NCBI GenBank assembly: GCA_026786335.1
Contig: JAJAYG010000235.1
Coordinates: 1 to 7,828 of the forward strand
DNA length: 7,828 nt
DNA from: Chitinophagales bacterium
GTDB lineage: Bacteria > Bacteroidota > Bacteroidia > Chitinophagales > UBA10324
Reading direction: 5' to 3'
Made by a program: the position numbers and the translations under genes. Positions 5,389-7,828 of the stretch are shown piece by piece. A model generated the notes under the pieces. The model saw only the letters and a list, made by a program, of their open reading frames with translations, searched no databases and was not told the DNA's origin. The first letter of the stretch is position 1, and every line of letters begins with the position of its first letter.

Positions 5389-7828
5389 TTATTCGGGTTC
5401 AAAGCCAAGTACAATACTGAATTTGCCATAGTTAGATAAATATTCGCCTACGGTACGGATTGGATAAATAGGCTCGGGGTTATCAAATCCTAACCCATAG
5501 TCAAAACCAACCGTTCCAAAAATTGGCAGAAAAACTCTAAGGCCTAAACCTGCTGATCGCTTGAGCTGAAATGGGTCATACTCTTTAAATGAGTACCATC
5601 CATTTGCAGCTTGTGCCCATGCAGTTGCATAAATAAAAGCACTAGGGTTAGTAGAAATAGGATAACGAAGTTCAATTGTGTACTTATTAAAAATAGGTGC
5701 CGGAGGAACTGTATAAACCTCGTAGCCACGCTGTGAGATGTAATCAATTCCATAGAGTGAAATATTCTGTGATAATCCATCACCACCAACCTGAAACCTT
5801 TCGAATGGTGGTATTCCTATATCAGGATTGTAGTAGCCAAGATAACCACCAATTGCAGCCAGTTTGAGAACAAATTTGCCAAATGTATTTGCATACCATT
5901 CAGCTCCAAAACGCCACTTATGAAACTCAACATATTTGTACTTTTCTGCAGGAGGAAGATCTGCATAATCTTTATTGTTAAAGAGAGAGTACGGCGGTGT
6001 TAAAGCTAAGCTGAGGTAAAAGTTAGAACCCCATTTTGGGAAAGTGAAATCTGGACCTTCAGAGTTTCTTCCAAAAGTTTCTTTAATACTAAAACTATAC
6101 GCATCGCCATCTGAAATATAGAAGTTGGTGACATAATTATCCAATCTATACTGTGTAAAGTTGAGAGTAGAAATAAGTGTGAAATAATCATCGGGAAATT
6201 TTAATTGCTTTCCCAAACCTACTGAAGCGCCTCTGGTAAGAAGCGCACCAAAATTAGGATCACTTGCATCAAGATTATTTGTGTATCGTGAAAAATAGGT
6301 TCCGATGCTCAATGAGTTGGGTTTTTTTCCACCAAGCCATGGCTCGGTAAAGCTGATGTTAAAAGATTGATAACGCCTTCCGGTTGATTGAAAACGAACC
6401 GAAAAAGTTTGGCCATCACCAGCAGGCAAAGGAGCCCAGGATTCTTTATCAAAAATTCCCCTTGCAGAAAAGTTATTAAACCTTACCCCTAATGAACCAA
6501 TAACACCTGTGCCGCTTCCGCCCCAACCTGCAGAAAGTTCAACCTGATCACTTGGCTTTTCTTCTACAACATAAGTAAGATCAACAGTTCCATTTTCGGG
6601 GTGAGGATCTGTTCTTATATCTAATTTTTCAGGATCAAAATAACCGAGGGTTGATATTTCACGCTGTGATCTTATAACATCTGATCGGCTGAATTTGCTA
6701 CCTGGCAAAGTCCTTATTACCCTGCGAACAACATGTTCATGAGTTTTGGTGTTGCCTTCAATCATTACTCTGTTTACTGTTGCCTGCGGTCCTTCACGCA
6801 AACGCACTTCAAGATCTACTGAATCACCTTCTACTGCAACCTCAACAGGAGTTACCTGAAAGAAGAGATATCCATCATCCATATAAAGCGATCCAACATC
6901 ATCTTGCTTAGGATCGCCGTTAAGTCGCATTTGAAGGTGAGTTTCATTATAAACATCGCCTCTTTTTATTTTTAGAACTGAATCTAATTTTTGTGCAGAG
7001 TATTTTGAATTCCCAGTCCAGTAAATATTTCTGAAGTAATATTTATTGCCTTCATTAAGATTGATATCGATATTAATGTTGCCTGCTTCGTTTCTGTAGA
7101 GAGAATCTGAAAGAATTCTTGCATCCCTGAAACCTTTGGTAGCGTATTTATCAAGAATATTGTTCTTATCAGTTTCATAGAGCTTCTTATTAAATTTAGA
7201 TACCGTAAAAACCGACCAGGGATAAGATGAATTTACTTTTGTCTTCTTCATCATCTTCCTCAATTTTGCATCGCTGAGTTGAACGTTTCCTGTAAAGTTG
7301 ATTGCGTCAATTTTTACTCTTCCGCCTTTATCTATTAAAATATAATAGAGCATGCTGTTCGATTGCGTGGTATCAGTAACTTCTCTCACAGTTACTTTGG
7401 CATCCATAAATCCTTTTTCATAATAAAAAGTTTTGATGGAGTTAATCGTATTTACTTTCACATTATCGGTAAGTACTTTTCCTTTGTTGAGTTGAATTTT
7501 TTCACGCAGGTCTGTTTCTTCACTGTGTGTGGCGCCTTTAAAAGTGAAGCCCGATAATCGTGGTCTTTCATCTAATACATAACTGAGATAGGCGATATCT
7601 CCTTTGGTTGAATCAACATAGACCCGAATATTTGCAAAGAGTTGTTGATGCCAGAGATTTTCAATTGACTTCCTTATTTCTTCTCCCGGAATATTTATTC
7701 GGTCACCTATTTTAATTCCTGCCAATGCAATCAAAATATCTTTATCAAGAAACTTTGTTCCAGAAATAGTGATATCACCTACTACATATTCTTTGGGTGT
7801 TGCATAATCCATTGTGATTGAATCACTC
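5389..7828 (-). CDS. bamA: BamA outer-membrane protein assembly factor, 5' end outside window
   Basis: Central Omp85-family component of the BAM complex that folds beta-barrel proteins into the outer membrane. Numbering from the ATG at 7812, POTRA repeats lie at about 7-84, 85-163, 164-256, 257-341 and 342-420; the last contains the typical IEGNTKT turn and LGYFDPEKLDI. The 16-strand barrel covers about 425-807 and includes FTEPWLGGKKP (488-498), the loop-6 RGYE (695-698) equivalent to the VRGF/Y motif, and GLGLRVFLPIFGTVGFDYG near the end. The ATG at 7812 is probably not the true start: the frame stays open to the right edge (SDSIT before it) and no signal peptide is present, so the signal and a short linker lie outside. 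The chain ends GFEPE, with three residues after the final Phe. The skp pair and murI follow on the same strand. Confidence 0.96.
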   Translation of the reverse strand, partial: SDSITMDYATPKEYVVGDITISGTKFLDKDILIALAGIKIGDRINIPGEEIRKSIENLWHQQLFANIRVYVDSTKGDIAYLSYVLDERPRLSGFTFKGATHSEETDLREKIQLNKGKVLTDNVKVNTINSIKTFYYEKGFMDAKVTVREVTDTTQSNSMLYYILIDKGGRVKIDAINFTGNVQLSDAKLRKMMKKTKVNSSYPWSVFTVSKFNKKLYETDKNNILDKYATKGFRDARILSDSLYRNEAGNINIDINLNEGNKYYFRNIYWTGNSKYSAQKLDSVLKIKRGDVYNETHLQMRLNGDPKQDDVGSLYMDDGYLFFQVTPVEVAVEGDSVDLEVRLREGPQATVNRVMIEGNTKTHEHVVRRVIRTLPGSKFSRSDVIRSQREISTLGYFDPEKLDIRTDPHPENGTVDLTYVVEEKPSDQVELSAGWGGSGTGVIGSLGVRFNNFSARGIFDKESWAPLPAGDGQTFSVRFQSTGRRYQSFNISFTEPWLGGKKPNSLSIGTYFSRYTNNLDASDPNFGALLTRGASVGLGKQLKFPDDYFTLISTLNFTQYRLDNYVTNFYISDGDAYSFSIKETFGRNSEGPDFTFPKWGSNFYLSLALTPPYSLFNNKDYADLPPAEKYKYVEFHKWRFGAEWYANTFGKFVLKLAAIGGYLGYYNPDIGIPPFERFQVGGDGLSQNISLYGIDYISQRGYEVYTVPPAPIFNKYTIELRYPISTNPSAFIYATAWAQAANGWYSFKEYDPFQLKRSAGLGLRVFLPIFGTVGFDYGLGFDNPEPIYPIRTVGEYLSNYGKFSIVLGFEPE

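Overview
The window looks like ordinary chromosomal DNA from a member of the Bacteroidota, most likely near the Chitinophagia/Sphingobacteriia. The evidence is its AT-rich composition, gene starts without a clear Shine-Dalgarno sequence, one good Bacteroidota-type -7 promoter element (TAnnTTTG), a lipoprotein signal ending in SSC, and the gene order bamA-skp-skp-murI, which is common in that phylum. No mobile element, CRISPR array, tRNA or rRNA was seen.

Layout. Positions 1-2152, minus strand, hold a small Cys-containing lipoprotein, then feoA, then feoB, which runs off the left edge. Together the last two form a ferrous iron uptake unit. A short divergent spacer follows, and on the plus strand (2241-3299) lies a MurG/GT28-like glycosyltransferase. 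It converges on murI (glutamate racemase, 3338-4144, minus) across a 38-base gap filled by a degenerate 7-base tandem repeat. Upstream of murI, also on the minus strand, are two tandem Skp/OmpH periplasmic chaperones (4184-4687 and 4792-5370) and bamA (5389 to the right edge, 5' end missing).

How the genes work together. BamA and the Skp-like proteins build the outer membrane: Skp-type chaperones carry unfolded porins across the periplasm and BamA inserts them. MurI supplies D-glutamate for peptidoglycan, so bamA-skp-skp-murI is an envelope-biogenesis operon. A probable internal promoter, followed by a 5'-terminal hairpin, lies before the second skp. The glycosyltransferase is probably also an envelope enzyme, but its substrate cannot be told from sequence. 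FeoA/FeoB import Fe(II).

The most unusual signal is the start codons. Of seven genes whose starts lie in the window, four (feoA, feoB, murI and the glycosyltransferase) have no usable upstream ATG and appear to start at TTG (or CTG). I see no clearly new multi-gene system here; the other points of interest are the heptamer repeat, the small CxxC lipoprotein next to feoAB, and two intergenic hairpins.
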